A DNA stretch of 64,000 nt, from positions 62,001-126,000 of the forward strand of contig NZ_AWSA01000002.1 in NCBI RefSeq assembly GCF_000576595.1, in the 5' to 3' direction. The position numbers and the translations under genes are program-made. A model generated the notes under the pieces. It was not told the origin of the DNA, ran no database searches, and saw nothing but the letters and a program-made list of their open reading frames with translations. Source of the stretch: Intrasporangium oryzae NRRL B-24470 (GTDB lineage Bacteria; Actinomycetota; Actinomycetes; Actinomycetales; Dermatophilaceae). This document shows positions 43,498 through 51,712 of the stretch, piece by piece. Position 1 is the stretch's first letter. Every line of letters begins with the position of its first letter.

Positions 43498-43584
43498 GTC
43501 GGTCACCTATCTGCCGTCTGCGCTGCGGTCGTCTACCTGCGACCCTCCAGGCACGGCTCGTCCTGAGCTGTGCTGTCGGGTCAG

Positions 43585-43607
43585 ACGCTAGATGGCGGCA
43601 CCGACAT
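43585..43607 (-). promoter_or_regulatory. RecA-NDp (PafBC-type) DNA-damage promoter of recA
   Basis: On the minus strand ATGTCGGTG, 8 nt, TAGCGT. The mycobacterial LexA-independent motif is TTGTCRGTG-N8-TANNNT, so all positions but the first agree. The -10 lies 87 bp upstream of the recA ATG. Confidence 0.85.
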
Positions 43608-43667
43608 CGGGATTGACCCACGAGACGGCCTGTGGACGATGTCTTCGCGGCGCCCCACCTGTGGGCA

Positions 43668-43688
43668 ACCCTACCGAACAGATGTTCG
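43668..43688 (-). promoter_or_regulatory. SOS (LexA) box with adjacent -10 upstream of recA
   Basis: CGAACA-GA-TGTTCG (43675-43688) is a perfect match to the Gram-positive LexA consensus CGAACRNRYGTTCG. On the minus strand it is followed after one base by TAGGGT (43673-43668), a plausible -10, so LexA binding would cover the spacer of this promoter. Confidence 0.88.
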
Positions 43689-43741
43689 ACGCGTGCACCG
43701 ACACGCCGCGCGCGGCACCAGCCCTCGCACGTGCCGGATCG

Positions 43742-44275
43742 TCAGGCACCAAGGTTCTCGAGGGCGGCCGCGAAGGCTCGGTGCGTGCCCTCCGAGAAGA
43801 GCCAGAAACGCACGTCGAGCACCGTCGGGTGCCGGTCCAGGGCGGAGGCCAGCGCCCGCACGGCCACTCCGGCGGCCTCGTCGACCGGGTAGCCGTAGAT
43901 CCCGCACGAGATCGCGGGAAAGGCCACGACCGAGCACTCGGCGACCGCAGCGAGCTCGATGCTGCGTCGGTAGCACGAGGCGAGCAGGTCGGCCTCGCCG
44001 GAGTGGCCCCCACGCCAGACGGGGCCGACGGTGTGGATGACGTGCCGCGCGGGCAGGCGCCCGCCGCCCGTCAGCTTGGCGTCACCCGTGTCGCACCCGC
44101 CGAGGAGGCGGCACTCGTCGAGGAGCTCGGGTCCAGCCGCCCGGTGGATGGCACCGTCGACGCCGCCACCCCCGAGAAGCGAGGAGTTGGCGGCGTTGAC
44201 GATCGCGTCGGCCTCGGCATCCGTCGTGATGTCGCCCAGCCGGAGCGTGATCCGCTCCCAGCTCGCGGCCGTCAT
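43742..44275 (-). CDS. Macrodomain (ADP-ribose-binding) protein
   Basis: A 177-aa single macrodomain of the MacroD/YmdB type, which hydrolyses O-acetyl-ADP-ribose or removes ADP-ribose from proteins. Landmarks: [22 protein letters not shown] (loop 1, Asn-Ala-Ala-Asn and GGGGVDGAI in two parts) and the [11 protein letters not shown] phosphate loop. The ATG at 44275 overlaps the DUF3046 stop region by 4 nt, so it is translationally coupled to that gene. Position between DUF3046 and recA, which are usually closer to one another, hints at a link with DNA-damage signalling, but that is inference. Confidence 0.92.
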   Translation of the reverse strand: MTAASWERITLRLGDITTDAEADAIVNAANSSLLGGGGVDGAIHRAAGPELLDECRLLGGCDTGDAKLTGGGRLPARHVIHTVGPVWRGGHSGEADLLASCYRRSIELAAVAECSVVAFPAISCGIYGYPVDEAAGVAVRALASALDRHPTVLDVRFWLFSEGTHRAFAAALENLGA

Positions 44276-44517
44276 CGGCCCTGCCCGCCGGGGGCACCAC
44301 GGGCGACGCGCGTCGAGCGTCCGAGCCGGCGCTCCTCGGGCACACCCATGTCCTCGCACAGGGCGTCCCATACGGCACGTGGCGGCTCACCGTCAGTGAG
44401 GGCCTGGAGAACCGTCCGGTTGCCGAGGGCACCGAGCACGTGGTCGCGAGCGAGCGACCCGGCATACGTCGGGCCGAACTCGTCCTCCAGCAGGGTCCAG
44501 AAGTGGCTCATGCGCAC
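44272..44517 (-). CDS. DUF3046 family protein
   Basis: An 81-aa protein with the DUF3046 signature [21 protein letters not shown] and [15 protein letters not shown]. The family is confined to Actinomycetota and is characteristically found just upstream of recA. Function unknown; the small alpha-helical size suggests an adaptor or nucleic-acid-associated protein. ATG at 44517 is followed by a second ATG two codons later (MRMSHFW), either of which may be used. It overlaps the macrodomain gene by 4 nt and is the first gene of a DUF3046-macro unit ahead of recA-recX. Confidence 0.88.
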   Translation of the reverse strand: MRMSHFWTLLEDEFGPTYAGSLARDHVLGALGNRTVLQALTDGEPPRAVWDALCEDMGVPEERRLGRSTRVARGAPGGQGR

Positions 44518-44680
44518 ACCGGCAGTCTGCCACCGTCCGCGGCCACGGCCTCATCCCGGGAGGGCAGCGAATCGTCGTCGAAGTGTTACCGCTCGACGCC
44601 TTCGACGTCGGAGGTGGCCGGTAGCCTCGCTCGGGCTCGCGACAGCCGCGAGCTCGACCACGTCTTCAGGGGAAAACCTC

Positions 44681-46366
44681 ATGACTCAACAGACCGACGG
44701 CACCGCAGCTCAGCAGCCGGGCGCCGGCGACGACGCGACGTCCTCCTACCAGCAGCCCTCCCCCGACGCCGCCGGATCAGCCGGATCGGCCGGACCCGCT
44801 GCGAGCTCCGGTCCCGAGGACTCGACGGACGCCGCGGCCGGCGTCGCCCTGTCCGACGACCCCTCCACCACCCCTCCGGCCTCGGGCCGGGGCGGCAAGC
44901 GGACCGCGATCGTTGCGGGCGGCCTGGCCGGCCTGCTCGTCCTCGGGGGCGCGGGGGTCTACGCGGCGCAGCAGCTGAGCGGCGGCGGCGCGCAGCCGGC
45001 TGAGGTGCTGCCGGGCGACGCGTTCGCCTACCTGCGCCTCGACGTCGACCCGTCCGCGGGCCAGAAGGTGGCCGCGGTGCGCTTCCTGAGCAAGCTGCCC
45101 GACATCAAGGCATTCGGAGCGGGCGACGGCCGCAAGCAGCTGTGGGATCTCGCGACCAAGAGCTCCAGCGACGGCTGCCTGGCGAAGTTCAACTACGACA
45201 AGGACATCGCGCCCTGGCTCGGCGAGCGCGCCGGGCTCGCCGTGCGTCCCGGCGGCACCGCCGATCGACCCAACCTCGCCGTCGCCGTCCAGGTCTCGGA
45301 CGAGGCGGCGGCCAAGGAGACTCTCACCAAGCTGTTCGCCTGCGACACGAGCGCCCCCACCGACGTCCGGACGAAGGACGGCTACGCCCTCGTCATGCCC
45401 GGGGGGACCGGCGACGCGACCATGGCCGCGATCGAGAAGGGCACCCTGGCCGGCAACACCACCTTCCAGGGCGACATGGCGGCGCTCGGCGAGCAGGGCA
45501 TCGCCTCGATGTGGGCCGACTCCGCCGTAGCCGTCAAGGAGATCTCCAACCTGGGTCCCGACGTCACGAGCCTGGGCGGCCTCGGGGCTCTGGGCGGCCT
45601 CAAGGCCGACGAGACCGCGGGCTCCGCGGGCCGGTTCGCTGCTGCCCTCCGCTTCGAGCCCGCGTCGATCGAGCTCTCCGGCATCGTCCGCGGGGCCAAG
45701 GACGTCAAGGCGCCCACGTCGAAGGGGACCGAGATGGCCAGCCTTCCCGATGACACGGCTGCCGCCCTGCACATCTCGGACGCCGACGCAGCCATCGAGA
45801 AGAACTGGCCGGCCCTGAAGAAGCAGATCGCGCAGCTGGCCGGCGCCGACGGCGGCGCAGACCCGGTCGCCGACATCGAGGACGCCTTCGGCCTCAAGCT
45901 GCCCGACGACCTCAAGGCCCTGCTCGGGCACTCCCTCACCCTCGCCATGCCCGCTCAGGACCTGGGCGGCGAGCAGATCACCATGGGCGCCAAGGTCGTC
46001 TCGAGCGACGCCACCCGGGCCGACGACGTCATCAGCACGGTCGAGGATGCCACCGGCGGGACCGGGGTGCTGACGCACAAGGTCACGGGTGACCACCTCT
46101 TCGTCGCGACCACCCCGGAGTGGGCTGCCGCGCTCGAGAAGGGTGGAAAGCTCGGGGCGAGCGACGCGTTCACCTCGGCAGTCGGCGACGTGAGCAAGGA
46201 CAACTTGGCGCTCTTCGTCAACCTCGACCGGATCGAGAAGAGCTACCTCGACGGGATCGACGGCGACGCCCGTGCCGCGGTCGAGGCGATGAAGGCCGTC
46301 GGCTTCACCGTCAGCGCGACGAGCAGCACCGAGGCGACGTTCTCGCTCCGCGTCGTCGCCAACTGA
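44681..46366 (+). CDS. DUF3352 domain membrane protein
   Basis: A 561-aa protein with a 70-residue disordered N-terminus rich in Gln, Ala, Ser and Pro, one transmembrane helix near residues 73-96 (TAIVAGGLAGLLVLGGAGVYAA), and a large domain predicted to be outside the cell. That domain begins LPGDAFAYLRLDVDPSAGQKVAAVRF, typical of DUF3352. Function is unknown; the family is common in Actinomycetota. A Cys pair (DGCLAKF, LFACDTS) could form a disulfide. The ATG at 44681 follows AGGGGA. A TAGCCT box at 44622-44627 may be its -10. It ends at a strong terminator. Confidence 0.85.
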   Translation: MTQQTDGTAAQQPGAGDDATSSYQQPSPDAAGSAGSAGPAASSGPEDSTDAAAGVALSDDPSTTPPASGRGGKRTAIVAGGLAGLLVLGGAGVYAAQQLSGGGAQPAEVLPGDAFAYLRLDVDPSAGQKVAAVRFLSKLPDIKAFGAGDGRKQLWDLATKSSSDGCLAKFNYDKDIAPWLGERAGLAVRPGGTADRPNLAVAVQVSDEAAAKETLTKLFACDTSAPTDVRTKDGYALVMPGGTGDATMAAIEKGTLAGNTTFQGDMAALGEQGIASMWADSAVAVKEISNLGPDVTSLGGLGALGGLKADETAGSAGRFAAALRFEPASIELSGIVRGAKDVKAPTSKGTEMASLPDDTAAALHISDADAAIEKNWPALKKQIAQLAGADGGADPVADIEDAFGLKLPDDLKALLGHSLTLAMPAQDLGGEQITMGAKVVSSDATRADDVISTVEDATGGTGVLTHKVTGDHLFVATTPEWAAALEKGGKLGASDAFTSAVGDVSKDNLALFVNLDRIEKSYLDGIDGDARAAVEAMKAVGFTVSATSSTEATFSLRVVAN

Positions 46367-46391
46367 CCGGACGACCCACCACGCTCGAACC

Positions 46392-46425
46392 GGAGAAGGG
46401 CCCCGCTCCGGCGGGGCCCTTCTCC
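46392..46425. terminator. Bidirectional terminator after the DUF3352 gene
   Basis: A perfect 15-bp stem GGAGAAGGGCCCCGC/GCGGGGCCCTTCTCC with a TCCG loop, followed by TGTCT; between the convergent stops at 46366 and 46463. Confidence 0.88.
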
Positions 46426-46462
46426 TGTCTGCGCATCAGGGCGACTCGACGGGCTACCGGGC

Positions 46463-47575
46463 TCAGGAGGCGGGCGAGGCCGCCCAGCCGTCGATGCCGC
46501 TGCCCGGGCCCGACGGCATACGGATCGTGTTGCGGTCGTAGCTGATCCCGCCACGGACCGGCGATGCGGTCGACCACCAGGCCGCGTCGAGGTCGCTGAC
46601 CTCGGACGTCGGCTCGGCGGCGACGAGCGCCGCGGCGGCGCCGACGCCGATGTGGCTCTCCATCATCGAGCCGACGATCGTGCCGAGACCAGCCTCGTGG
46701 GCGCGGCGGAGCAGGTCCCTCCCGACCGTTAGGGAACCGCACTTGGCAAGCTTGACGTTGACGAGGTCGGCAGCGCCCAGGCGGATGATCCGCTCGAGGT
46801 CGTGCCGTCCGAAGCATGACTCGTCGGCCATGATCCGCACCCCGACGCGCTCGCGGACCCAGGCCAGTCCTTCGACGTCGTCGGCGACGACGGGCTGCTC
46901 GACGAACTCGACGCCCAGGTCGGCGTCCTCGATCGCGCGGATCACGGTGACCGCGTCCTCCCGGGACCACCCCTGGTTGGCGTCGAGCCGAATCGCCACG
47001 GTGTCGCCGACGGCAGCGCGCACGGCAGCCACGCGCGCGACATCGGTGGCCGCGTCGGTCCCGACCTTCATCTTGAGGGTCGTGAAGCCGCCCTCGACGC
47101 GAGCGCGCGCCGCCTCGGCAAGCGCATCGGCCGCACCCGCAGAGAGCGTGACGTCGGTCTCGAGAGCATGCGGTATGCCGCTGGGCGCGGTTGCGAGGAG
47201 CGCCGCCACCGAGGTTCCTTCCGCACGGGCGACGAGGTCGTGCAGGGCGGCGTCGATGCCGGCCTTCGCGCCGAAGTTGCGGGCCACGGCCCGCTGGACC
47301 TGCGCCGCCGCGGCCGCGAGGTCGTCACGGTCGTCGAGCGGGTGCCCGACGAGGACGGGCGCGAGCATCGACTCGATGCAGGCGGTCGCGCTCGCGAGCG
47401 ACTCCCCCGTCACCTGCCAGACCTGTGGCGCCTCGCCCCAGCCGGTGCGGCCGTCGCTGTCGGTGACCTCGACGACGACGGTGTCGACCGTCTCGGTCCG
47501 CCGCAGGGCGGTGACGAACGGGGTGTGGAGCGGCACCGACGACGTCGTCGTGGTGACACTCTCGATGCGGGTCAC
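46463..47575 (-). CDS. Dipeptide epimerase (enolase superfamily, Ala-Glu epimerase-like)
   Basis: A 370-aa muconate-lactonizing-subgroup enolase. It has the two-lysine catalytic pair: KMK on strand 2 (TTLKMKVG) and the lysine of VNVKLAKCG. Metal ligands come from RLDANQ (D), FVEQPV (E) and MADES (D). The DES and the later MMESHIGVGAAAAL pattern is typical of L-Ala-D/L-Glu and related dipeptide epimerases, which recycle peptidoglycan peptides. Start is GTG at 47575. It lies 59 nt after a beta-lactamase-fold gene on the same strand; together with the membrane dipeptidase at 51713 they may form a cell-wall-peptide salvage set. Confidence 0.88.
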   Translation of the reverse strand: MTRIESVTTTTSSVPLHTPFVTALRRTETVDTVVVEVTDSDGRTGWGEAPQVWQVTGESLASATACIESMLAPVLVGHPLDDRDDLAAAAAQVQRAVARNFGAKAGIDAALHDLVARAEGTSVAALLATAPSGIPHALETDVTLSAGAADALAEAARARVEGGFTTLKMKVGTDAATDVARVAAVRAAVGDTVAIRLDANQGWSREDAVTVIRAIEDADLGVEFVEQPVVADDVEGLAWVRERVGVRIMADESCFGRHDLERIIRLGAADLVNVKLAKCGSLTVGRDLLRRAHEAGLGTIVGSMMESHIGVGAAAALVAAEPTSEVSDLDAAWWSTASPVRGGISYDRNTIRMPSGPGSGIDGWAASPAS

Positions 47576-47634
47576 GGTGGCGTGCCTCGTCTCTCGGGAG
47601 TGGGGTGGGTCTTTTCGGTGGCCTGCCGGCGAGG

Positions 47635-48525
47635 TCAGGCCGACCGCTCGGCGGGCGACGCTACGGCAGGCCCGGCCGGCTCGCCGGAGAGAGCGACCGT
47701 GGCCCACACGTCGCGGGCGACGGAGGCGACGAGCCGAGCCGCGTCCTCCTCGCCGAGGTCGATGGTGGTGCAGACGACGAGGACGAACGGGTCGCGGTCG
47801 GCCGGCCGGACGAGACAGGCGTCGTGGGAGACCCCGGTGACCCAGCCCGTCTTGTTGGCCGTCCAGGTCCCCTCGGGAAGGCCCGCGGGGATCTGGTCGC
47901 GCCAGACCTGGCGGCTCAGGATCTCCTCGACGGGTCCGCAGACCGCCTCGCCCCCGAGCCGTTCGTCACGACGCGCGACCGCGGACAGGAGGACTCCGAG
48001 GTCGGCCGCGGTCACGGTGTTGGTCAGCCCGGCCTCGCGGGCGGCGACGTCCTCGATCCCGCGGGCGACGACGGTGGCCGGCGAGCAGTCGGCGGCCGCG
48101 AGCACGACGGCGACCTCGTCGCGGCCCACGGCGTCGAGGAGCAGGTTGGTCGCGAGGTTGCCCGAGTGGGTGAGCGCGTGCTCGGCGAGCTGCCTCAACG
48201 TCCGGGTCCCTCCGACCGCGGCCCACGTCTCGGGGTCCTGGTCGTCAGCCTCGTCCATCGTGAAGGGCGAGCTGTCGGCGGCCGAGTGGAAGAGGTTCCG
48301 GACCTCGACCGGCGTGTCCGGGTCGAGCTCGCCGCGGACGACCCGCCGCTCGAAGGCGACGACGAGAGGCAGCTTCATCGTGGAGGCCGCGTAGTGGGGA
48401 ACGCCGGCGTCGCGGGTCCAGCGGGCGCGACCGTCGAGGTCGCCCAGCCACACCGACACCGTTCCGCCGTTGCGGGTGACCGCGTCGAGGCGCGCGTCGA
48501 GATCGTCGAAGGACGGGGAGATCAC
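47635..48525 (-). CDS. Class A beta-lactamase-fold serine hydrolase
   Basis: A 296-aa protein with the class A active-site pattern: S48TMK51, S121-G-N123 (SDN equivalent), an E-x-x-L-x-N segment (EAGLTN, Glu166 box) and K225TG. There is no signal peptide, so it is probably cytoplasmic and not a classical secreted resistance enzyme; some such proteins act on endogenous peptides. The GTG start at 48525 is 6 nt after a TACTCT box. The gene follows clgR by 16 nt and precedes the dipeptide epimerase, which suggests a shared physiological role. Confidence 0.87.
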   Translation of the reverse strand: MISPSFDDLDARLDAVTRNGGTVSVWLGDLDGRARWTRDAGVPHYAASTMKLPLVVAFERRVVRGELDPDTPVEVRNLFHSAADSSPFTMDEADDQDPETWAAVGGTRTLRQLAEHALTHSGNLATNLLLDAVGRDEVAVVLAAADCSPATVVARGIEDVAAREAGLTNTVTAADLGVLLSAVARRDERLGGEAVCGPVEEILSRQVWRDQIPAGLPEGTWTANKTGWVTGVSHDACLVRPADRDPFVLVVCTTIDLGEEDAARLVASVARDVWATVALSGEPAGPAVASPAERSA

Positions 48526-48531
48526 GGCAGA

Positions 48532-48537
48532 AGAGTA
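48532..48537 (-). promoter_or_regulatory. -10 box TACTCT of a leaderless promoter for the beta-lactamase-fold gene
   Basis: Minus-strand TACTCT followed by 6 nt and the GTG at 48525. The box overlaps the spacer just after the clgR stop codon, so the gene may have its own transcript in addition to read-through. Confidence 0.45.
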
Positions 48538-48541
48538 CGGG

Positions 48542-48841
48542 TCACGCAGCAGAGGCGGACACCACGTCCGCCGCGGGGACCGGCAGCGACACCGTCGTGG
48601 CGAGACCCTCGGACTCGGCCATCCGGCTGGAGACGTCGATGAGGACCTTGGAGAGCGGGAGGTCGAGCGCCCCGCAGATCGAGGCGAGCAGCTCGGACGA
48701 GGCCTCCTTCTCGCCGCGCTCCACCTCGCTCAGGTAGCCGAGGGAGACGGACGCCGTGGCGGAGACCTCGCGCAGGGTGAGCCCCTGGGCCCTCCGGCGC
48801 TCGCGGAGGACGTCACCGAGCTCACGTCGCAACAGGGTCAT
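48542..48841 (-). CDS. clgR: XRE-family transcriptional regulator ClgR
   Basis: ClgR activates clp protease genes and other stress genes in actinomycetes and is itself degraded by ClpP. The 99-aa protein has an XRE helix-turn-helix (about 10-65) with [20 protein letters not shown] and [19 protein letters not shown]. The C-terminal residues ASAA resemble the hydrophobic Ala-Ala degron of ClgR proteins. ATG at 48841 with a strong AAGGAGG Shine-Dalgarno. It is the fourth gene of rimO-pgsA-cinA-clgR, the normal actinobacterial order. Confidence 0.9.
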   Translation of the reverse strand: MTLLRRELGDVLRERRRAQGLTLREVSATASVSLGYLSEVERGEKEASSELLASICGALDLPLSKVLIDVSSRMAESEGLATTVSLPVPAADVVSASAA

Positions 48842-48852
48842 GCCGTCCTCCT

Positions 48853-49413
48853 TCAGGTCGTCGTTCGCGTCGGGGACTCCGGCGGCGCCGGTGCCGATGT
48901 GCCTACCGTACCCCGAGGGTCCGTCGGCGTCGCAGCGGTTTGGTCCGGTGCGCCCATCGTCAGGGCCGCGAGCTCGAGCAGGGCCTCGACCGTGGCGGCG
49001 CGCACCTGGGCCCGCGACCCGTTCAACCGCAGGGACCGCGTCACTGTTCCCGACGGGCCGGCGACGGCGACGTGGACCGTCCCGGCCGGTTTGCCCTCGG
49101 CCGGGCCCGGGCCTGCCACACCCGTCGTCGACAGACCCCACGTCGCGTCGAGCCGCCGGCGGACGCCCTCGGCCATGGCCCGGGCCACCTCGGGGTCGAC
49201 CGTCCCGACGCGCCGGACGAGCTCCTGGGGAACACCGAGCAGCGCGACCTTGACGTCGGCGGCATACGCGACGATCCCGCCGCGGAGCACGAGCGAGGCA
49301 CCCGGGGTGTCCGCGACCGCGGCCGCGACGAGACCAGCAGTGAGCGACTCGGCGCACCCGAGCGTCTGGCCCGTCTCGGTGAGGTGGGCGACGATGCGGG
49401 ACGAGGCACTCAT
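48853..49413 (-). CDS. CinA C-terminal domain protein, nicotinamide-nucleotide amidohydrolase
   Basis: A 186-aa stand-alone CinA C-terminal domain (PncC type) that deamidates NMN to nicotinic acid mononucleotide in pyridine-nucleotide salvage. Landmarks: [37 protein letters not shown] and [18 protein letters not shown]. The MoCF-like N-terminal half of full CinA is lacking, as is usual for this genomic position. The last 30 residues are Pro/Thr-rich. The ATG at 49413 follows the pgsA stop codon by 1 nt, so the two are coupled. Confidence 0.93.
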   Translation of the reverse strand: MSASSRIVAHLTETGQTLGCAESLTAGLVAAAVADTPGASLVLRGGIVAYAADVKVALLGVPQELVRRVGTVDPEVARAMAEGVRRRLDATWGLSTTGVAGPGPAEGKPAGTVHVAVAGPSGTVTRSLRLNGSRAQVRAATVEALLELAALTMGAPDQTAATPTDPRGTVGTSAPAPPESPTRTTT

Positions 49414-49414
49414 G

Positions 49415-50215
49415 TCAGTCCTTCGGGGTGACCTTCGGAACGACGTCGGGAGCGGCTGCGGGGGTCGCTCCCTGACCCGCGTCCGGAGTGCTGTCCGCGG
49501 TTGTGGCGGTCGTGGCGGTCGTGGCGGTCGCGTCGGCCTCCGTGACCCGCACGGTCGTGTCGGTGGCGCCGGGGACGGCCCGTCCGGTCGCCCGAGCCGC
49601 GCGCCGCCGCCGGGTCCGCTCGCTCGTCTCCCGCAGGCGCACCGCCTTGAAGACGTAGTCGACGCCGCTCACGACGGTGACGACGAGGGCTGCGCCGAGC
49701 ACGGCATAGGCCGCCCATCGCCAGAGCTCGGCCAGGGGCAGGACCCAGAGCGGGAACGTCAGCGCCCCGAGCGAGAAGGTCTGGAGCATCGTCTTCAGCT
49801 TGCCGCCACGCCCGGCGGGCATGACGCCGTGCCGGATGACGAGGAACCGTAGGAGTGTGACGCCGAACTCGCGCACGAGGATGACGACGGTCACCCACCA
49901 CCAGATGACGCCGAGCATCGACAGGCCGATGAAGGCCATCCCGGTCAACGCCTTGTCGGCGATCGGGTCGGCGATCTTGCCGAAGTTGGTGATCTCGCCC
50001 CGGCTGCGAGCCAGCTTGCCGTCGACCCCGTCGGTGACCGCGGCGACGGCGAAGACGACCCACGCCCAGAAGCGCCACCACGGCTGGGACCCGTCGTCGT
50101 GGAGGAGCAGCACCCCGTAGACCGGGACGAGCAGGATTCGCAGGACCGTCAGCGCATTGGGCAGGTTCCAGTCGGTGGGGCGGGGCGCGGGCCCCTCTCC
50201 GGCATGGGGACTCAT
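49415..50215 (-). CDS. pgsA: CDP-diacylglycerol--glycerol-3-phosphate 3-phosphatidyltransferase
   Basis: Catalyses the committed step of phosphatidylglycerol synthesis at the membrane. The 266-aa product has the CDP-alcohol phosphotransferase motif D-G-x2-A-R-x8-G-x3-D-x3-D, seen as [11 protein letters not shown] and [11 protein letters not shown]. Four to six hydrophobic helices surround it. The final 70 residues are a basic then Thr/Ala-rich tail outside the enzyme fold, with a 9-bp tandem repeat. It overlaps rimO by 4 nt and precedes the CinA-type gene by 1 nt. Actinobacterial paralogues can make phosphatidylinositol phosphate instead, but the rimO-cinA context favours PgsA. Confidence 0.92.
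   Translation of the reverse strand: MSPHAGEGPAPRPTDWNLPNALTVLRILLVPVYGVLLLHDDGSQPWWRFWAWVVFAVAAVTDGVDGKLARSRGEITNFGKIADPIADKALTGMAFIGLSMLGVIWWWVTVVILVREFGVTLLRFLVIRHGVMPAGRGGKLKTMLQTFSLGALTFPLWVLPLAELWRWAAYAVLGAALVVTVVSGVDYVFKAVRLRETSERTRRRRAARATGRAVPGATDTTVRVTEADATATTATTATTADSTPDAGQGATPAAAPDVVPKVTPKD
49503..49529 (-). repeat. Three 9-bp tandem repeats in the pgsA C-terminal tail
   Basis: GTGGCGGTC occurs three times in a row (49503, 49512, 49521) and encodes Ala-Thr-Thr units on the minus strand. Slippage would alter tail length in frame. Confidence 0.85.
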
Positions 50216-51684
50216 CGCGGCTCCGCGATGAGGTCGATGCCCTCTGTGGCGACGACGACCGCCGTGACGATGTCACCCACCTCGGGCGCCGGGGCGCCGT
50301 CACCGAGATGGAGATGGGTCACGCCGTCGACGTCGGGCCCCTGGAACGCGGCGCGGCCGGTGCAGGTGCCCTCGTCATCGATCTCCTCGACGAGGACCGC
50401 CACGAGCTCGCCGACACGCTCCTCGGCGCGCTGCGCGGTGAGCTCCTCGACGAGCCGCGTGAAGCGGTCGACGCGGTCGGCCACGACCTCGGGGGCGAGG
50501 TGGCCGGCATACGTCTCGGCCTCGGTGCCGTCCTCGTCGGAGTACCCGAAGACGCCGACGACGTCGAGGCGGGCCTCGGTCAGGAAGGCCTCGAGCTCGT
50601 CGAGGTCGGCCTCGGTCTCGCCGGGGAAGCCGACGATGACGTTGCAGCGGACCCCGGCCTCGGGCGACGTGGCCCGGATCCGCGCGAGCAGGTCGAGGAA
50701 GGCCTCGCGCGAGCCGAAGCGCCGCATCGAGCGGAGCAGCGGCTCGGAGGCGTGCTGGAAGGAGATGTCGTAGTAGGGCACGACGCCGGGCGTCTGGGCC
50801 ATCGCCGCGAGCAGCCCGGGCCGGATCTCGGCCGGCTGGAGATAGGAGACGCGCACGCGCTCGACGCCCTCGATCGCGGTCAGCTCGGGGAGCAGTTTCT
50901 CGAGGAGGCCGAGGTCGCCGAGGTCCTTGCCGTAGGACGTGGAGTTCTCGGAGACGAGGAAGAGCTCCTTGACGCCGCGCTCCGCGAGCCAGCGGCCCTC
51001 GGCGATGACGTCGGCCGGGCGGCGGGAGACGAAGGCGCCACGGAACATCGGGATGGCGCAGAACGCGCAGCGTCGGTCGCAGCCCGATGCGATCTTGAGC
51101 GGGGCCCACGGGCGGCCGTCGAGCCTGGCGCGGATGACACGCGGGCCGCTCGCCGGGACGGGCACACCGTCATCGACGGCCTCGGCGAGGCCACCACCCG
51201 AGCCGTCACCGTGACCGGGGAGGGCGACCCGGGCCGCCTCGCCCTGGCGCGCTGCAGGCGTCAGCGGCAGCAGGCGCCGCCGGTCACCGGGTGTGTGGCT
51301 CGGGACGTGCCCGCCGGCGAGGATCGTCTGGAGGTGGGCCGGCATGTCGCGGTAGGAGTCGAACCCGAGCACGGCGTCCGCCTCGGGCAGCTGCTCGGCG
51401 AGCTGCTCGCCGTAGCGCTCCGCGAGGCAGCCGACGGCGACGACCTTCTGCGTGCGGCCGCCGTCGTGCTTGAGGTCGGACGCCTCGAGCAGCGCGTCGA
51501 TCGAGTCCTTCTTGGCCTGTTCGACGAACCCGCACGTGTTGACCACCGCGACGTCTGCCTCGGACGCGTCGTCGACGAGACGCCACCCCTCGGCGAGGAG
51601 CCGACCGGCGAGCTCCTCCGAGTCGACCTCGTTACGGGTGCACCCGAGGGTGACGAGGGCGACGCTCTTGTCCGGCGGGGTCAT
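50212..51684 (-). CDS. rimO: Ribosomal protein S12 methylthiotransferase
   Basis: RimO adds a methylthio group to Asp89 of ribosomal protein S12 using two [4Fe-4S] clusters. The 490-aa protein has the UPF0004 domain with cysteines in [20 protein letters not shown] and VAVGCLAE. The radical SAM C-x3-C-x2-C is in [10 protein letters not shown], and a TRAM domain closes the C-terminus. An insert of about 60 residues between the two Fe-S domains ([16 protein letters not shown] through VPVPASGP) is longer than in E. coli but usual in actinobacteria. A TAGAGT box 6 nt before the ATG suggests a leaderless transcript covering pgsA, cinA and clgR. Confidence 0.95.
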   Translation of the reverse strand: MTPPDKSVALVTLGCTRNEVDSEELAGRLLAEGWRLVDDASEADVAVVNTCGFVEQAKKDSIDALLEASDLKHDGGRTQKVVAVGCLAERYGEQLAEQLPEADAVLGFDSYRDMPAHLQTILAGGHVPSHTPGDRRRLLPLTPAARQGEAARVALPGHGDGSGGGLAEAVDDGVPVPASGPRVIRARLDGRPWAPLKIASGCDRRCAFCAIPMFRGAFVSRRPADVIAEGRWLAERGVKELFLVSENSTSYGKDLGDLGLLEKLLPELTAIEGVERVRVSYLQPAEIRPGLLAAMAQTPGVVPYYDISFQHASEPLLRSMRRFGSREAFLDLLARIRATSPEAGVRCNVIVGFPGETEADLDELEAFLTEARLDVVGVFGYSDEDGTEAETYAGHLAPEVVADRVDRFTRLVEELTAQRAEERVGELVAVLVEEIDDEGTCTGRAAFQGPDVDGVTHLHLGDGAPAPEVGDIVTAVVVATEGIDLIAEPR

Positions 51685-51690
51685 GCGTCC

Positions 51691-51696
51691 ACTCTA
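51691..51696 (-). promoter_or_regulatory. -10 box TAGAGT of a leaderless promoter for rimO
   Basis: Minus-strand TAGAGT followed by 6 nt and the ATG at 51684. It lies in a TCTAGA palindrome in the 28-bp gap shared with the divergent dipeptidase gene. Confidence 0.5.
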
Positions 51697-51712
51697 GAGG
51701 GACGGGTGTTCA

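Noticed and set aside
44576-44607. Inverted repeat CGTCGAAG/CTTCGACG upstream of the DUF3352 gene as an operator
   Set aside because: Eight-bp arms with a 16-nt loop in CG-rich sequence are expected by chance here, and no related copy was found near other promoters.
47635-48525. Acquired beta-lactam resistance gene
   Set aside because: No signal peptide, composition like neighbours, no mobile element, and operon context points to peptide metabolism.
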